A stretch of 64,000 bases of DNA from Nothopassalora personata (GCA_033816765.1 CM066293.1:4030001-4094000); one strand, 5' to 3'; positions 35,757 to 47,768 are shown, counted from the stretch's first letter. The notes: generated from the sequence alone by a model not told the origin. Numbers and translations: made by a program.

Positions 35757-36390
35757 CCATAGTCCGCGAAGCTCTTTGCCGCCGCATCTGCTCCCTGCCT
35801 CAGGACCTCTGCGACGAACTCTTACACTTATTTCTCGTCTTGAGCAATGTCGATCTTATCCGTCTCCACGGAGATACCATCAGCATCGATGAAAATACAT
35901 ACCTCCAGCGCAGCTCCAGGTCTCACGGAAGACCAGGGCTGAATTTCCCAGCTTGTACAATGGCGATTCGACCTGCCGCCTTCGAAGTAGGCCACAGTTC
36001 ATCAAGTGGCTCGCTGCATTACCCGTAGAGCACATCCAGAGGATGACTTGAATACATTACGCCGTGCAAGCCCAGTACCAAGAAAATGCTATGTCATCAA
36101 CTTGACCACCTATGAACAGCAATGGACCTCGCATCCGGGCGTTGCGGCCCAGCGTCTCTCCCTCCAGGATAGACGGTATTTGGTTACAACTGACGAGCCT
36201 CCATCAGGAGTTCCAGGATTCCTCGAGATACGGATACCCAGAAACGGCGAAAGGAGGACGCATCTAACCTCGACTTGCTTGATGCCTGGGCTGCTTTGGA
36301 GAGTGCTAAAGCAGCTGGATCCATCACGTGTGCTATGTTTGTGGTTGTCCTCATGAGTCGGTCCTGAGAACAGCTGCTCAGCCGACACGG
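35757..36390 (+). pseudogene. Broken 2EXR/F-box-like gene, relative of the next gene
   Basis: One frame reads REALCRRICSLPQDLCDEL and on to ISIDENTY (about 35770-35900). The next frame then continues PPAQLQVSRKTRAEFPSLYN and RPQFIKWLAALPVEHIQRMT (about 35900-36045) before a stop. This order parallels the intact neighbour at 36495-37043 (LPTELYDMILQDAL, PPIQLHLCHELR, LLLRWVASLPETHRRLLQ). At least one frameshift and several stops separate the pieces. These are ordinary indels and stops, not RIP. No start codon can be assigned. The first 400 bases after the transposon boundary (35351-35756) show nothing else. Confidence 0.55.
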
Positions 36391-36494
36391 TCCGGGGGCA
36401 GCTCTAAAGACATCGACCCACGTCTTCTGACGCAAAGTCTACAACAACAGTGTCTTACGTCCGACATTTTAGCACACATCGGGTTCCTAGTAAC

Positions 36495-37043
36495 ATGCAA
36501 GTCGCAAGATCAGAAGCACACTCCAATACTGATATGAGCCCCCTGCGTCAACGACTATGGGCCCTGCCCACAGAACTCTACGACATGATCCTCCAAGATG
36601 CACTCATCCTGCAAATACCAGCGGTCACAGCGGTGACAGAGGATTATCAACCTCCGATTCAATTACACCTCTGCCATGAACTTCGCTCCGTGGTAGCAGA
36701 GACCTACTACGCCAAGGCCAAGTTCCAGTTCGACGATGTCAACCTCCTTTTGAGATGGGTCGCATCCCTTCCGGAAACCCATCGACGGCTGCTTCAATGC
36801 GTGCGTCTGAACATGCATCCGACAGCCTTCGTCGAACCTATTCCGGCTTACCAAGGGTTGGAAGTCGACATCTTCATGGTACACTCCATGCTGAATACCA
36901 AGTTACCACATCAGCGGGACTGGAACTGCGTGTTCCTGAACGTCATGAAACGTGTTGATGTCAACAAGTGGGCCGCGATCTGGATCTCTGTAGGAGATCA
37001 CCCTCGGACAAGATGGCGGGTTTTGACTGGGCATGAGTACTGA
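36495..37043 (+). CDS. Small F-box/2EXR-like protein, single exon
   Basis: 182 residues from the ATG at 36495; an in-frame ATG at 36534 is an alternative just before the conserved part. The N-terminal motif LRQRLWALPTELYDMILQDAL resembles the F-box or 2EXR start seen in large families of Dothideomycete proteins of unknown function. A PPIQLHLCHELR motif and a Trp-containing helix (LLLRWVASLPETHRRLLQ) follow. No catalytic residues are seen. A role as a substrate adaptor in ubiquitination is possible for F-box proteins but is not shown here. It lies about 1.1 kb from the transposon boundary and has a decayed relative immediately upstream, so it belongs to a fast-turnover family. Confidence 0.65.
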   Translation: MQVARSEAHSNTDMSPLRQRLWALPTELYDMILQDALILQIPAVTAVTEDYQPPIQLHLCHELRSVVAETYYAKAKFQFDDVNLLLRWVASLPETHRRLLQCVRLNMHPTAFVEPIPAYQGLEVDIFMVHSMLNTKLPHQRDWNCVFLNVMKRVDVNKWAAIWISVGDHPRTRWRVLTGHEY

Positions 37044-37867
37044 GGGGACCAGACGGGACGGAGGATGTATTGAGCGACAAGCAGCCGCGAGTCGAGTGAG
37101 TGCTCGACCTGGGAGCTGAAAGTACGACTGCAAATATTATCAGCAACGGGAGGAGTCATTTTCTGGTGTAAGCACGCGTGATTTGGTCGATCGATGGACC
37201 ACTGTCTGCTCAAAGAGTCTCTTGAATGGAATGCAGACAGGCACGGGCAGGGATTGACTTCGAGAGCATTGGTATTGGTCTGATAGATCGAGCGATGGGA
37301 GGAAGATGATGCTGGCTCAACTACATTGGTCGGAAGACGGACTGTCACAAGCACAAGTTGACTGGGTGGTCCAGGCGGGAATGGTGATCCAGGTAGGCGT
37401 TATAATGAATGTCTTGCATATTATCTGACCGAAGCCTCGCGAGTCTGCACCCCGTTGGCATGGGCAGCTCGAGTACGATAACGAGAGCCTGCAGAAGCGA
37501 GTGAAGAAAAGTAAGGGCGGTGACTCGAGTGATGTGAAGCGTGATCTCATCAGGATCGCTTTCTCGCGGACTTGGCAACGCAGATTGACATCCAGCGCCG
37601 CTCATTGATTGACCAGGCTATATCGTCTCGACCTGCACATCGCCCGAAGATGTGTTTATGGCCGTTCTCTGACGTATGGCTCGAATCACCTCCGTCATCG
37701 CCCCGAAGGAAGAGCCAGCAGGCCAGCAAGACTCGAGCCGCGAGAGACAGCAGGAGCACGACGCGCAAGCATCGCACGATAATCCATCGTCACTACCGAT
37801 CTGTAAGTAAGGGCTCCTTCACTTCCGCCACGCCGCCGCCGCCGCCGAACTCGGTCACTTCGTCACT

Positions 37868-37907
37868 CGCATACGCATACGCATACGCATACGCATACGC
37901 ATACGCA
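37868..37907. repeat. Hexanucleotide microsatellite (GCATAC)n
   Basis: About six to seven perfect units of GCATAC in the presumed 5' UTR of the gene starting at 37993. Confidence 0.9.
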
Positions 37908-37992
37908 CAAAACCTCTTGCATTTGTGATTCTCCACCCAAACCACGACCACACCGTCGCTTCCGTCTTGACTACCAACACGCACGCAACATC

Positions 37993-38827
37993 ATGTCCTC
38001 CTCGTCCGACATCGAACACTGGCCGGACGATGATGCGCTCTACACCCAACCGGCCGCACCTGCCCCCGGCTACGACGGCAACAACGGCTTGCAGCATCAC
38101 ACGTACCTTCCACCGCCGTCACCTGCTCCAAAATCCGACACTTCGGCACCACGCGCCCCTCCACCCGCACCTTCCCAAATCCTATATCCGCAGCCCGTCT
38201 ACTACGCTCAATATCCAGCTCACATGATGCCGCAGCAACCACCATACTACTCGCACGGCTCGCCAGTCTACGCCATGCCATCCGGACAGCCCCAGCCAGT
38301 CTACTACGCCGCCCCGCCGGCAGTGGGTGCGACATCAGCACCACAGTACTACACTTACGCCACTCCGCCTGCTCCTCCAGCTCCAGCTCCGCCGCCAGCT
38401 CCTGCCAAGCCATCCAACTTCCACGTCTATCAGCCGATGACGGAGGAGAGTGAGAAGGCAGGTGCGGTCGAGGGTAACGCTTGGTACGGTCGCACCAAGC
38501 AGCAGGTGGAGGAGGACAACATGCGAATGGCCAAGAAGGAAGGCGTTTACGACAAGCAGAGAGTTGCGCCTATTGTGACGGACGAGAGCAAGATGTTTTG
38601 GGTGAACGAGCTTGATGGATCGCAGACTATTCGGTAAGTGCTTCGAGTCCACTCCACGCCGCCACGCTGCTGGGAGAGCTTCGCGCTGATTCGGATCTAT
38701 ACTAACACGCGCGTGCTGCAGTGACTTTCGCTACATCAAGACCATCCCAGGAGAGTGGAAGAAGGACGACCGCTTTCCTGATGCATACTACTTCGTGGTG
38801 GCAAAGGACGAGCCAGAGGACAAGTAG
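37993..38827 (+). CDS. Proline/tyrosine-rich conserved fungal protein, two exons
   Basis: Exons 37993-38633 and 38722-38827; the 88 nt intron has GTAAGT, a TACTAAC branch site and CAG. The protein is 248 residues. Residues 1 to about 137 are low complexity, rich in Pro, Tyr, Gln and Ala (repeated PQPVYYA-type units). The C-terminal 110 residues are charged and appear folded: FHVYQPMTEESEKAGAVEG, then NAWYGRTKQQVEEDN, then SKMFWVNELDGSQTIR and GEWKKDDRFPDAYYFVVAK across the intron. I do not recognise a named domain. The layout, a disordered aromatic-rich N terminus plus a small conserved C terminus, is compatible with an RNA- or protein-scaffolding role, but that is inference. Confidence 0.85.
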
Positions 38828-39639
38828 AGCAGGGATGCTTGAGTTATGGAGAATGGGACTGTGCTACTGAAAGGCGTCTGGAGCTTGCATGATTGATTCG
38901 CGACCTTGAGCGAGGTCGAGTTGGTTCGAGAGACTGGGAAGAGTTTGACTGTACTTGATTCAAATGAAGCTCCTGGAGGGTTTTCTGTCTCCTGGCACCA
39001 CTTTCTCAACTCATTCTATCTCGACGGCGCGTCGGCAATCTGAGCCATGAAGGTTACTCGCTACATCCGACACATAGGAGCTCGGAATGCTGATAGCCTC
39101 CCCATGTCGCTCACCTGACATCCATCTCTACGAGCACACTAATGCCACCTCTGCCACCTCTGCAAGAATTCCGTTTTCCTTCCCTGGTACTGACCATGTC
39201 CAAACCGCGGCACGCTGCAAAACCCGAGAGCCTTTTCCCGTCTTTCCACATACTGTGGCGATCACTATTTGTCAGAATAAAAGCTGTCGGAGAGGTGATC
39301 GAGTTGGAAGCCCTGAAAGCTCTGGCAGACTCGAGGTACTGGCCAAGTAGCCAAGCGACGGGGCGGTAATACTGGTATGCAGAAGTCGGGTTACGTGTCC
39401 AGGATGAGACCGATCTTCTTCTGGATTTTGCTCGAGCCTAAAACGGTGTTTCAAAATGAGCGTGTAGCTCGCATAGCGTGGACCACGTCGAGGGTGTTGA
39501 GACGGAGGAGGATTTTCTGTGTTGCTGTCAGTATCGCCACTACTTGTCTACCGATTCGACACTATCTCCATCAATTTGGCTACCTCGAACCCGTCTCTTG
39601 CGAGATCTGGCGAGCTTCTCGTGACGACCGGTCTCCGGA
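38828..39639. other. Intergenic, no gene seen
   Basis: Contains the 3' UTR of the preceding gene and short random frames only. No RNA gene or repeat noticed. Confidence 0.5.
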
Positions 39640-40760
39640 GGCGATTCAAAAGAGCAGCCAAGAGTCAGCACCCAACCATCTGTGTTCCTCTACACCTCCA
39701 GCGCGCCGCCGACATTCTCCAGACAGCCTTCTACCAATGGCGCGAGAAAGCTTTCGATGTGAACGTCATGAAGATCTACAAGATCGACGACGTCCTGCAC
39801 ATGCATGAGCACTACTACCCAGCAGATCACTCCACAGGCAAAATCCTCTTCGATTTCCCTAAACAGATGATTGAGAATTAGGAAGATCGTGCTGCAGTCC
39901 TCACTCACATTGCTCGTGATGATACCCAAGGCTATCTCTTCGAGCTCTGCAAAGCACTGCTGAATGAAAGGTAACAGTTTCGCCAGCATATAGCAGCCAC
40001 ACACTTACCCACCCTCATAGTCCTCACCATAACCATCGAAGAGACCCTACTACTCCATTCCGCTACCTCTGGCGTGTCCGTTGCTTCTGGTGCGCTGGCG
40101 CAAACCAAATGGAAGACACCGGCACTTAGATACACGCCGCCCTAGCATCAAACCATCAACGGCGAATCCTAAATCCTCGAACTCGACGGCGCACAGTTCG
40201 GTCAACACAATGCTATCGTGCAATTGGCGAAGTACATCGAGATGTGGTCGGAAAAAGTCCGTAAGATCCAATATTATGACTACTACTCCACCAACCAGAA
40301 CGAAACCCGCGAGGGAGAGCGTGATCATGAGTATCCACCACCTTGTCATTTTCGCGTGGCGCACACGATGCATGAGGTGCACAAGAGGTTCTTGGTGGCT
40401 GTGAGCAAGTAGGGGGAGAAGAGTGGTACAAGTCCGAGCGAGTCGTTGCTGGGTCAAGCGGAAAAGTTCGAGTGTGAGAAGCAGGCGCTGTTGGCGAGTA
40501 CGGCGGAGGAGCTAAAGATGTTCTTGGTGGAGGATAAGTTGGTATAGGTTACGGTGATCTGGTCACCGAAGTGTAATATCGATCCGGGTGTGCAGGGGCC
40601 GAGGGTATTCAAGAAGTGGGTGCAGGACACGAATGCACTGGCCATTTCGGAGGAGGACATGACTGGGGAGAATGCGGAGGAATTGGAGTCGTACAAGTGG
40701 TCTGATGCTTGCTACTACCGAGTCTCGAAATCGAAGGGCGAGAAGAAGGAGACCAAATAG
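39640..40760 (+). pseudogene. Dead paralogue of the neighbouring MYND-type gene
   Basis: The frame at 39690-39960 reads LQRAADILQTAFYQWREKAF, then HMHEHYYPADHS, FDFPKQMIEN, a TAG stop at 39879-39881, and on in the same frame to DDTQGYLFELCKALLNE. It matches LSRAADMLQASFHLWREIVF, HVYEHYYKLN and VYMFELSRMLLK of the gene at 41326. After a GGTAAC site the similarity resumes with LDGAQFGQHNAIVQL (about 40180-40225) against MGGAQFGQHRSLVPF. Several further stops follow, and the MYND finger is barely recognisable upstream of 39690. The decay is by ordinary substitutions and indels. Confidence 0.7.
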
Positions 40761-41325
40761 TTAAGAGCACGTAAAATAGCGCTTGAAGAGTCTCTTCTAG
40801 AGTCCGAAGTCCAATTGTGGCCGGTAGGACCACGTCTAAAGGAGTCTTAGGGAAAGACTGAGTTTGCGCAGAGATGGTTCTGCAAAGGTGCAGTCTAACT
40901 CGAGACTGGATTCCCTAAGAGCTCTTGGTGTAAGTGCCGCATTAACCAACCGGTGGCTAGCGAGCGCGATACTGCTGGCGTCATGCAGCTGTCCTTGCTC
41001 GAGTAGAAGATAAGTGGTTGCAAGCTTGAACCCATGTGGCGCTTAAGTGGTAGACCACGCGTGCTATACCGCAAAGCTGAGCCAGTGTGTGAGAGAGGAA
41101 CAGTGATCGTCTTTTGCGTCAATACCAGCGTCTTGGCCATCCGCCGCGTCGTCAGATCTGAATGACACGCCTCTCGTTCCTCAAGTCCGCATTCACTCAT
41201 TGAGCAGAGAACTTTCGAGGCCCGTGCTTCACGTCGTTTGCTTTTGTCATAAGAGTCATTTTCCCTGTTCCTCTTTCCACTCCATTTCTTTGCTGTCGTC
41301 AACCACCACCAAGTTACGCCGCGTC

Positions 41326-42585
41326 ATGTCTCAACAAGACTGCTTCGTCTGCAACAAGGCAGCACCACGGCCAGCTCTGGTGTGCATGACCTGTTTCGAG
41401 TCTTCCTCATCAAATCTCTCTCCGACCCCTCATTACTGCAGCACCAACTGCCGCAACACTGACACCCGCAACCACGGCAAGGCCTGTATCGAGAAGCGCC
41501 TCAGTCGCGCCGCCGACATGCTCCAAGCCTCCTTCCACCTCTGGCGTGAGATCGTCTTCGACTTGAAAATCAAGGAGGCATCCTTCACGTGTACGAGCAC
41601 TACTACAAACTGAACATGACCGAAGACGCTACCTTCGACTTTCCGAATGCCATGGTCCCGGACTCGAAGGACAAGGCCGCGCTTTTGACGTGTCTCGCTT
41701 GTGAAGATGCTTCCGTCTACATGTTCGAGCTGAGCAGAATGCTACTCAAAGGTAAGCATCAATTCACCAGACCCCTTACCATCACTAACTCACCCTCCCC
41801 TAGGCCTCACCTCAACAATCGAGGAATGCTACCTCTCCATCAATCGCAACCGCTGGGTCATCAAACGCTACTTCGGCAACGGCATCGAAGACACAACTCC
41901 CTACCTGCATGCCACACTCGCCGTCGAAGCCACCAACGGCCAATCCTACATCATCGACATGGGCGGGGCTCAGTTCGGCCAGCATCGCTCCCTCGTGCCG
42001 TTCCGGGGGTATCTGGATCAGCACAACGCACAAGTTGCGCAAATCCACAGTCATGGCTTCTACGCTAACGAGCAGAAGAAGATCCGCGAGGGTGAGCAGT
42101 ACTTTGAAGGACACATGGCGGAGACCATGGGTGGCAAGTACGACTATCGGGTTCTACATGTGCAGCAGGAGATTCTCGAGCATCTTCTGAAGGGAGTAGA
42201 GGAGTGGGAAGGTGTCTCGAGGATGAAAGTGCGGCAGTTGTTGTCGTGCCGGGAAGCTGAGTTTCAGGAGTTGAGGGCGTCGTTGCTGGCGAAGATGAAG
42301 GAGGAAATGCAGCTGTACCTGGTCGCTTGGAGACTTGGTGGGCGCAAGATCAAGCCGCATCCTGTGAAGCCGAAGCAGGAGAAGCTGCCGGACTGGATGC
42401 GTGAGATACAGCGGCGGCTGGGCGGGCCAGGAGACTGTACGGTCTATCCGGAGGGAAAAGGTTCTTCGGCGTGGCGGCAGTTCCAAGCCGACAAGGTGGC
42501 GAGGGCGTATCAGATGATGCCGCCGGAGGACAGAGACTTCGTTGAGAAGTTCAAGGCGGGTGGCGGACGTGTTATCTACGCTTGA
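41326..42585 (+). CDS. MYND-type zinc-finger protein with an apparent frameshift
   Basis: Starts at ATG 41326. Residues 5-50 form a MYND finger: CFVCNKA, then LVCMTCF, then HYCSTNCRN and HGKAC. MYND fingers bind proline-rich peptides in partners. A helical region follows (LSRAADMLQASFHLWREIVF). Around 41571-41580 the frame must shift to continue as GGILHVYEHYYKLN, which the paralogue at 39.7 kb confirms as true coding sequence (DDVLHMHEHYY). An intron at 41752-41803 (52 nt, GTAAGC, CTAAC, TAG) joins LLKG to LTSTIEECYLSINRN. The rest ends at 42585 (GGGRVIYA). A splice explanation for the shift is unlikely because the gap is too short. It is either a recent pseudogene or a sequence error. Confidence 0.65.
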
Positions 42586-43006
42586 AGAAGGGGGAGCTGG
42601 ACCTGGGTGCAGACGTGCTATGCCCTGATTATGGGTCGCGAACTTGCTGTCAGACGTTGGTATACACGATCAAATGAGCTGGGATACCGCGCAAGTGCGT
42701 GATGAATAGCATACCGATAATACTATCTCGATGCTAGACTTTGCTCCTTGCCTTCCATCACGAGTGCCAAGTCCCGTATGCCTGGCGCTATTGATGCGTA
42801 CAACGCTGCTGCTGGCTCCTGCGAGATATTCGTCTCATGCTTCAGCGCCATAGCGATCGCATGATGCTGTTGTCGGCGCGTCTGGCGTTCCGCGCTCGTC
42901 ATTATCTCTCGAGCCGCGAGATCGAGTCAGGCTATTTGCCAGCGCACTCGACAGGGAGCACGCTCCAGCGTGCAAGGTCCTATGGCGAGTCTTATGGCCA
43001 TACCCT
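42586..43006. other. Intergenic, convergent 3' ends
   Basis: 3' regions of the MYND-type gene (plus) and the small basic gene (minus). No feature recognised. Confidence 0.5.
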
Positions 43007-43363
43007 TCATCTCTCATCATCCTTGCCCTCCTCCTCGACCGGTGCTGCTTTCGAGAGTCCCTTCGCAGCTCGTCTTGTCATGCCTTCTGCCCTCAGGCGC
43101 GCAGCCACACGAGACCTCCGCTTTGCTCTCTTCGACTTCAGCTTGGCCTCTACATTGGCGGCTTTGCCTGGCGTGCTCTGCTTGCCATCTTTGCCAGCTC
43201 TGGTACGCTCCTGCTTCACCGGCGTCGCGTTGGCCGGCTCTTGCTCTGGGCTCGGCTTTGCGGCGATCGAGTTGCGTCTGTGCTACGTTATTAGCCAAGT
43301 GCACTGCTATAGCAAGACCACTATCCTGTAACAGCGACCGTGAGCGACGTACGTGGAAACCAT
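43007..43363 (-). CDS. Small highly basic protein, two exons, 93 residues
   Basis: Proposed model: ATG at 43363, an 11-nt first exon encoding MVST (43353-43363), a 75 nt intron (43278-43352; GTACGT, branch GCTAATAAC, CACAG), and exon 2 (43007-43277). The exon 2 frame is open only after this splice and reads RNSIAAKPSPEQEPANATPV, then Lys/Arg/Ala-rich segments (KLKSKRAKRRSRVAARLRAE), ending EEEGKDDER. The composition suggests a nuclear or nucleolar protein; no named domain is recognised. The splice signals are good and the reading frame is preserved. The opposite-strand frames here are proline/serine shadows. Confidence 0.6.
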
Positions 43364-44579
43364 CGGGGCTTTGGTGAAAAAAAAAGGTCAAAGCCGGGTC
43401 GTGCGCAAATGAGCCGCGGATGGCTTTGTTTGGTCGTGTCACGGGAGTTCGTGGAAGCTGCGTGGAAGTGACATCAGAAAAGTTCGTTCGTTCGTTCCGG
43501 GAAAGCACGATCCGCGTTTCCACTTCGATGCGCCTGGATTTGCACAGGGCCGTTTCACAGCACCAAAGGATCCCACAGATCCTCTTCTGCCACGCAAATT
43601 GCGCCATCAGTTTTGTTCTCTTCGTCGCTCTGTGAATGGACCATGGAAAAAAGTCTACCGGCACATCGATTCGACAGCATTCACCCATATCGCTAGCTCC
43701 CCGATCTGCCATCTTGGACGCGTCGTGCAGAAGCGGCGAACGCAAGCAAGGAGCTGCTGCATCCAGGCGCTTTCATGCAGCGTGTGCTTTCTCTTTGTGA
43801 CGAATCACTACTACTGTACGCCATCTCGGCCATAGACAAAACGCAATCTCGTCTCATTCTGCGACGCCCTTGCTGTGTGTTGCGCTCATTCACGGCGTCC
43901 GGCTGACCCACATTGGATTCCGCACGACCAGGTTTCTTGTGCGAAAAGAAAAGCTCCCCCACTCTCCCACTCTCGCTCTCACGACGGAGCCTACGCCGTG
44001 CCGTGAACCTCTCACCACCACAAATTCGCGTCACGTCGCACATTGAGCCTTCCCTCTCTCTCCACACGCGCAAGACTCGTTGTGAGAGTTGATGCTCCTT
44101 CACTTCATCCCGCTTGGAAATTGCACCGATTCGTGATATTGGAAGAAGGCACGTACACTCCCCGTTCCATCCATGTCTACACGCAGCACGCTCGTAGACT
44201 AGTAGCGCGGCAGCTGCGATCGTGCACAGCCCGGGCGCCCACACTGCCTCTACCGGGGTGCGCCGCTTCGTCCAAGAACACGACCGCACCACACCGCCCA
44301 AGTACCAACTTTTCGGGCAGCCAGCGTTCTGATGACCACTCCACAGAAATTGCGCTCTGTCGCTACCTTATCGACACCCATCCCGCCCAACATCACCGCT
44401 AGACACCGATCGACACAGCCACGCGCGCCCCGACTCATCCGACTGCGACCCCACAAGCGAAGAAGACGTCTCGCCCTACCACGGAAGACGAGGCAGCACA
44501 TAGCAACACGCATTTGACGCGTTGATAACGGCCACGAACCCAGGGAAACATCATACACCACCGCTTGTTGCCCTCCTCG
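43364..44579. other. Shared upstream region of two divergent genes
   Basis: About 1.2 kb between the small basic gene (minus) and the forkhead gene (plus). It includes CT-rich stretches (about 43945-44065) typical of fungal promoters or leaders. The frames seen here on both strands look like shadows or short upstream ORFs. Confidence 0.45.
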
Positions 44580-46958
44580 ATGGCAACGACGCGCCGAAAT
44601 GCGGCGCTCCAGGTCTACGAGGATCCTCTGGACGCGTGCGATACAAACACCACCTCCGCAGACGTCGAAACTGCACTCCTCCATGCCCTCCGCCCACTCA
44701 GCGACGCGTCCAGCAAGCAAAACGTCCAGCTGAACCCGTCCACCACCACCACCAGACCGGGCTCCTCGCCATCAAAGAAGGACAGTTCACCCGCGCGGCC
44801 TACGAGTGCTCACAGCCTCAAGGAGTACAGATTCACACCGCCGCCTCAACCGAAGTTCACCACCGACTCTATCAAGAAGAACGGTGACTTTTACTCCATG
44901 TATCATCAAGTGGCTCCCCAGCCGGAGCACTCTCTGTACCCTCAGCAACATCCCTATCGTGCTTACGACAAGGAGAACTTCTTCGAGACTGGATCATCTT
45001 TCGGCGACTTGAGTGTGCCTGCATACCCAGCACCGGACCATGGCTACAAGGAATCTTTGAAGCGCAGCTTTCCAGATCCACATGCAGCCAAACTACCCGG
45101 ACAAACGAAGAAGCAGAAGCTCGACGCGGGCGAGCCATTCGACCTTCCTAATCCTGAAGACCTGCCTCGGCCATCGGACGATGGCTCAAAGCCAGCTCAC
45201 AGCTATGCCGAGCTCATTGGCATGGCCATCTTGCGTGCCCCAAATCGCCGCCTAACATTAGCTCAGATCTACGCATGGATCTCCGACAATTTCGCCTTCT
45301 ACAGCAAGAATGAAGGCGGCTGGCAAAACAGCATTCGCCACAACCTCAGTCTTAACAAGAACTTTGTGAAGCAAGAGCGACCAAAGGACGATCCTGGCAA
45401 GGGCAACTACTGGGCTATCAAGCCTGGTGAAGAACGTCCATTCTTGCTGGGGAAAAAGCAGCCACTGCGCAAGATCATCAACCCCGATGGCTCGCAATAC
45501 GTACACGGCTTGCCTATGCCATCTTCAGATCCAGTCAGCTACCGCGCGGCCAGCACTCCCGCGGTCAGCAACTTCACCTTGGGACCGAACCCCGTCCGCA
45601 AGCTCGAGACTAAGGACATTGACTCGGCAAAGTTCCCAGACGATGCAGAACCATCGTCTGACGGCACGATCCCAGCATCTGATCCTGCCTTGCAAGAAGA
45701 TGAGCCCGAGAAAGATGACAGTGCCGCCATGCCACCGCCACCAGTTCTGCTGCGCTCATCCCCTCCAGCACAGGATCTTGGCTCGTCACCACCGGCTATG
45801 CACCGCAATGATACCCCTCCACCAGCGCCGCGCTTCCCTACCTCGAGCCGCTCAGGTGGCCAAAGACGGAAGCACGCTGGCCTGAACGACAGCGGCTACT
45901 GGTCATCCATTGAATCCTCGGCTGCCCGCGGTGCTGCCAATCAGCTCGCGTCAGAGTCTGATGTGCGCGGTCACCGCATCAAGAAGGGTCGCGCTGAGGC
46001 TGAGATTGCACGAATGCGTAGTTCATCTTTCGACAGCCCAAGCAAGGCTGGCAGCACGTACCTCGCATTGCCTTCAGCATTCGGCTCGTCACCAGTACAC
46101 AAAGACGACAACCCATTCACACCTGCAGTCGTCTTCAAGCGGCCAGCTAGGCCCGCGCCGGCCATCTCACCCAACACCAACCTCCGCGATCACCGCAAAG
46201 CAATCAGGCAACTTCTTGGCTCACCAGCCAAGGCATACAGTCCCATGCCAGCACAGACATTCAGTCCTGCTTTCAACCTGCAGGATGACACTCCGGCAGC
46301 TGGTCTAACACCATTGGTCTCGCCATACAAACAAGGTTCTACACCTTGGCGGGTGGTTGAGGACAGCTCAAACTCTTACAATCTCAACAATGCCGCCTTT
46401 GATGTCTTCCTCGACATTGCGGACCAAGATATCGCCGCACGTGGCTCACCTGAGAAGCGAAGCAATCGACGTCCTTCTCTTGCACGTGCTGCCACGAGCA
46501 CTGGCATCCTTGCTGACATTACTGGCACTGCTAAGAGCAACAACCTCATGCTCCCCCCGGCGAGTGGCAGTCCTTTCTCCTTTTCTCCCTTCTTGACCAA
46601 GACTGGAGCACTCCGATCACCGGCAAAGCTTGACTCACCGCTGAAGCACTCACACAAGCCACCACCAACATCACAACCTGCTGATGACTTCAAATGGCCT
46701 GGTCTCACGATTGGTGGCGAGAACGCTCAACCTCTATTCATCGACAACAACGACGACGTCTCTGACCTCTTTAGCACTCAGCTGCACAGTGATGGCAGCG
46801 AAGAAGGTATTGACATCTTCCAAGACTTTGGAAAGATTGGACAGGCATCACAGACGTTCCCAGCACCAGATCGCTCGACTGGCAGCCCAGTCAAGCGCAG
46901 CAACATGGGACCACCAGCACGACCTGCGATGCACCGCAGCAGCACCAGCCGATGGTAG
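44580..46958 (+). CDS. Forkhead transcription factor (HCM1/Sep1-like)
   Basis: 792 residues, apparently intronless, from the ATG at 44580 ([16 protein letters not shown]). The forkhead DNA-binding domain lies at about residues 203-290. It begins [19 protein letters not shown], contains the recognition helix [17 protein letters not shown], and ends [13 protein letters not shown]. No FHA domain is seen, unlike Fkh1/Fkh2, so it fits the HCM1/Sep1 class that drives S/G2 cell-cycle genes in yeasts. The long flanks are disordered and rich in SP/TP sites ([25 protein letters not shown]), as expected for a CDK-regulated factor. The assignment to forkhead is firm; the subclass is inferred from the missing FHA domain. 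Confidence 0.93.
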   Translation: MATTRRNAALQVYEDPLDACDTNTTSADVETALLHALRPLSDASSKQNVQLNPSTTTTRPGSSPSKKDSSPARPTSAHSLKEYRFTPPPQPKFTTDSIKKNGDFYSMYHQVAPQPEHSLYPQQHPYRAYDKENFFETGSSFGDLSVPAYPAPDHGYKESLKRSFPDPHAAKLPGQTKKQKLDAGEPFDLPNPEDLPRPSDDGSKPAHSYAELIGMAILRAPNRRLTLAQIYAWISDNFAFYSKNEGGWQNSIRHNLSLNKNFVKQERPKDDPGKGNYWAIKPGEERPFLLGKKQPLRKIINPDGSQYVHGLPMPSSDPVSYRAASTPAVSNFTLGPNPVRKLETKDIDSAKFPDDAEPSSDGTIPASDPALQEDEPEKDDSAAMPPPPVLLRSSPPAQDLGSSPPAMHRNDTPPPAPRFPTSSRSGGQRRKHAGLNDSGYWSSIESSAARGAANQLASESDVRGHRIKKGRAEAEIARMRSSSFDSPSKAGSTYLALPSAFGSSPVHKDDNPFTPAVVFKRPARPAPAISPNTNLRDHRKAIRQLLGSPAKAYSPMPAQTFSPAFNLQDDTPAAGLTPLVSPYKQGSTPWRVVEDSSNSYNLNNAAFDVFLDIADQDIAARGSPEKRSNRRPSLARAATSTGILADITGTAKSNNLMLPPASGSPFSFSPFLTKTGALRSPAKLDSPLKHSHKPPPTSQPADDFKWPGLTIGGENAQPLFIDNNDDVSDLFSTQLHSDGSEEGIDIFQDFGKIGQASQTFPAPDRSTGSPVKRSNMGPPARPAMHRSSTSRW

Positions 46959-47376
46959 GACACGGCTCAACGCTTGCCTTTGCCTATCATTGCAGAAACA
47001 GCGCACGAATGACGAGGTCTGATTGAATGATGACTTGACGAGATATTGGGGACACTAGGATGGCGATACCACAGCTTGATGCATGCAACAACTCCTTGGT
47101 CGGCGCACACGGTTGGTTGATTGATAACACAGCGATGGAATCTTCATGTCTTTACTTGGCGACGAAGTGTTCATGCCTTGTTTATGATGTTTACGGCTGG
47201 AAATGAGACAGATTTGGGGGCGATGAATTTGGAGGTGGCGGAGAGTTTTTGGTTGAGAAGATTCTTTGCAAGTGCAGAAAGTAGCTAATAGTGAGAGCGC
47301 GTCTCTTATGCTGGTATGCTTTTAGCCTTTTTTCGCTTTGTTTGATCACACTCAAACACAATGAGGCTGTCTTGTA

Positions 47377-47380
<4 letters not shown>

Positions 47381-47441
<61 letters not shown>
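47381..47441. repeat. Compound (CT)n(CA)n microsatellite
   Basis: Uninterrupted CT dinucleotides from 47381 to about 47423, then CA/AC dinucleotides to about 47441. Confidence 0.95.
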
Positions 47442-47442
<1 letters not shown>

Positions 47443-47585
47443 CCCATACAGCATTCACTCCCGCTCGCGATGCGATGATATGGTCAACACCCAGTGTTAT
47501 TATCGATGCCATTGCCTCTCCTCTCTGCTCTCGTGCTCGCCTTGATGGAACGTCATCGTCATCGTCATCGTCGTCACAAAAACAG

Positions 47586-47699
<114 letters not shown>

Positions 47700-47768
47700 G
47701 CCTAAGACATCTGCGTTACTCGCCCGCCCGAGAGCACTTTCACACAGCCTCGCTTGTCTGCCTGAGAC

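Noticed and set aside
41028..41095. tRNA-like B box (GGGTTCAAGC) on the minus strand
   Set aside because: No acceptor stem can be formed, the T stem does not close, and the presumed anticodon arm is wrong. Probably chance or a very old fragment.
42837..43377. Plus-strand frames of 135-164 codons opposite the small basic gene
   Set aside because: Proline/serine/leucine-rich shadows; the minus strand explains the coding signal better through a spliced model.
43693..44301. 202-codon minus-strand frame upstream of the forkhead gene
   Set aside because: Serine/arginine-rich shadow of a CT-rich leader; no motif and no suitable start context.
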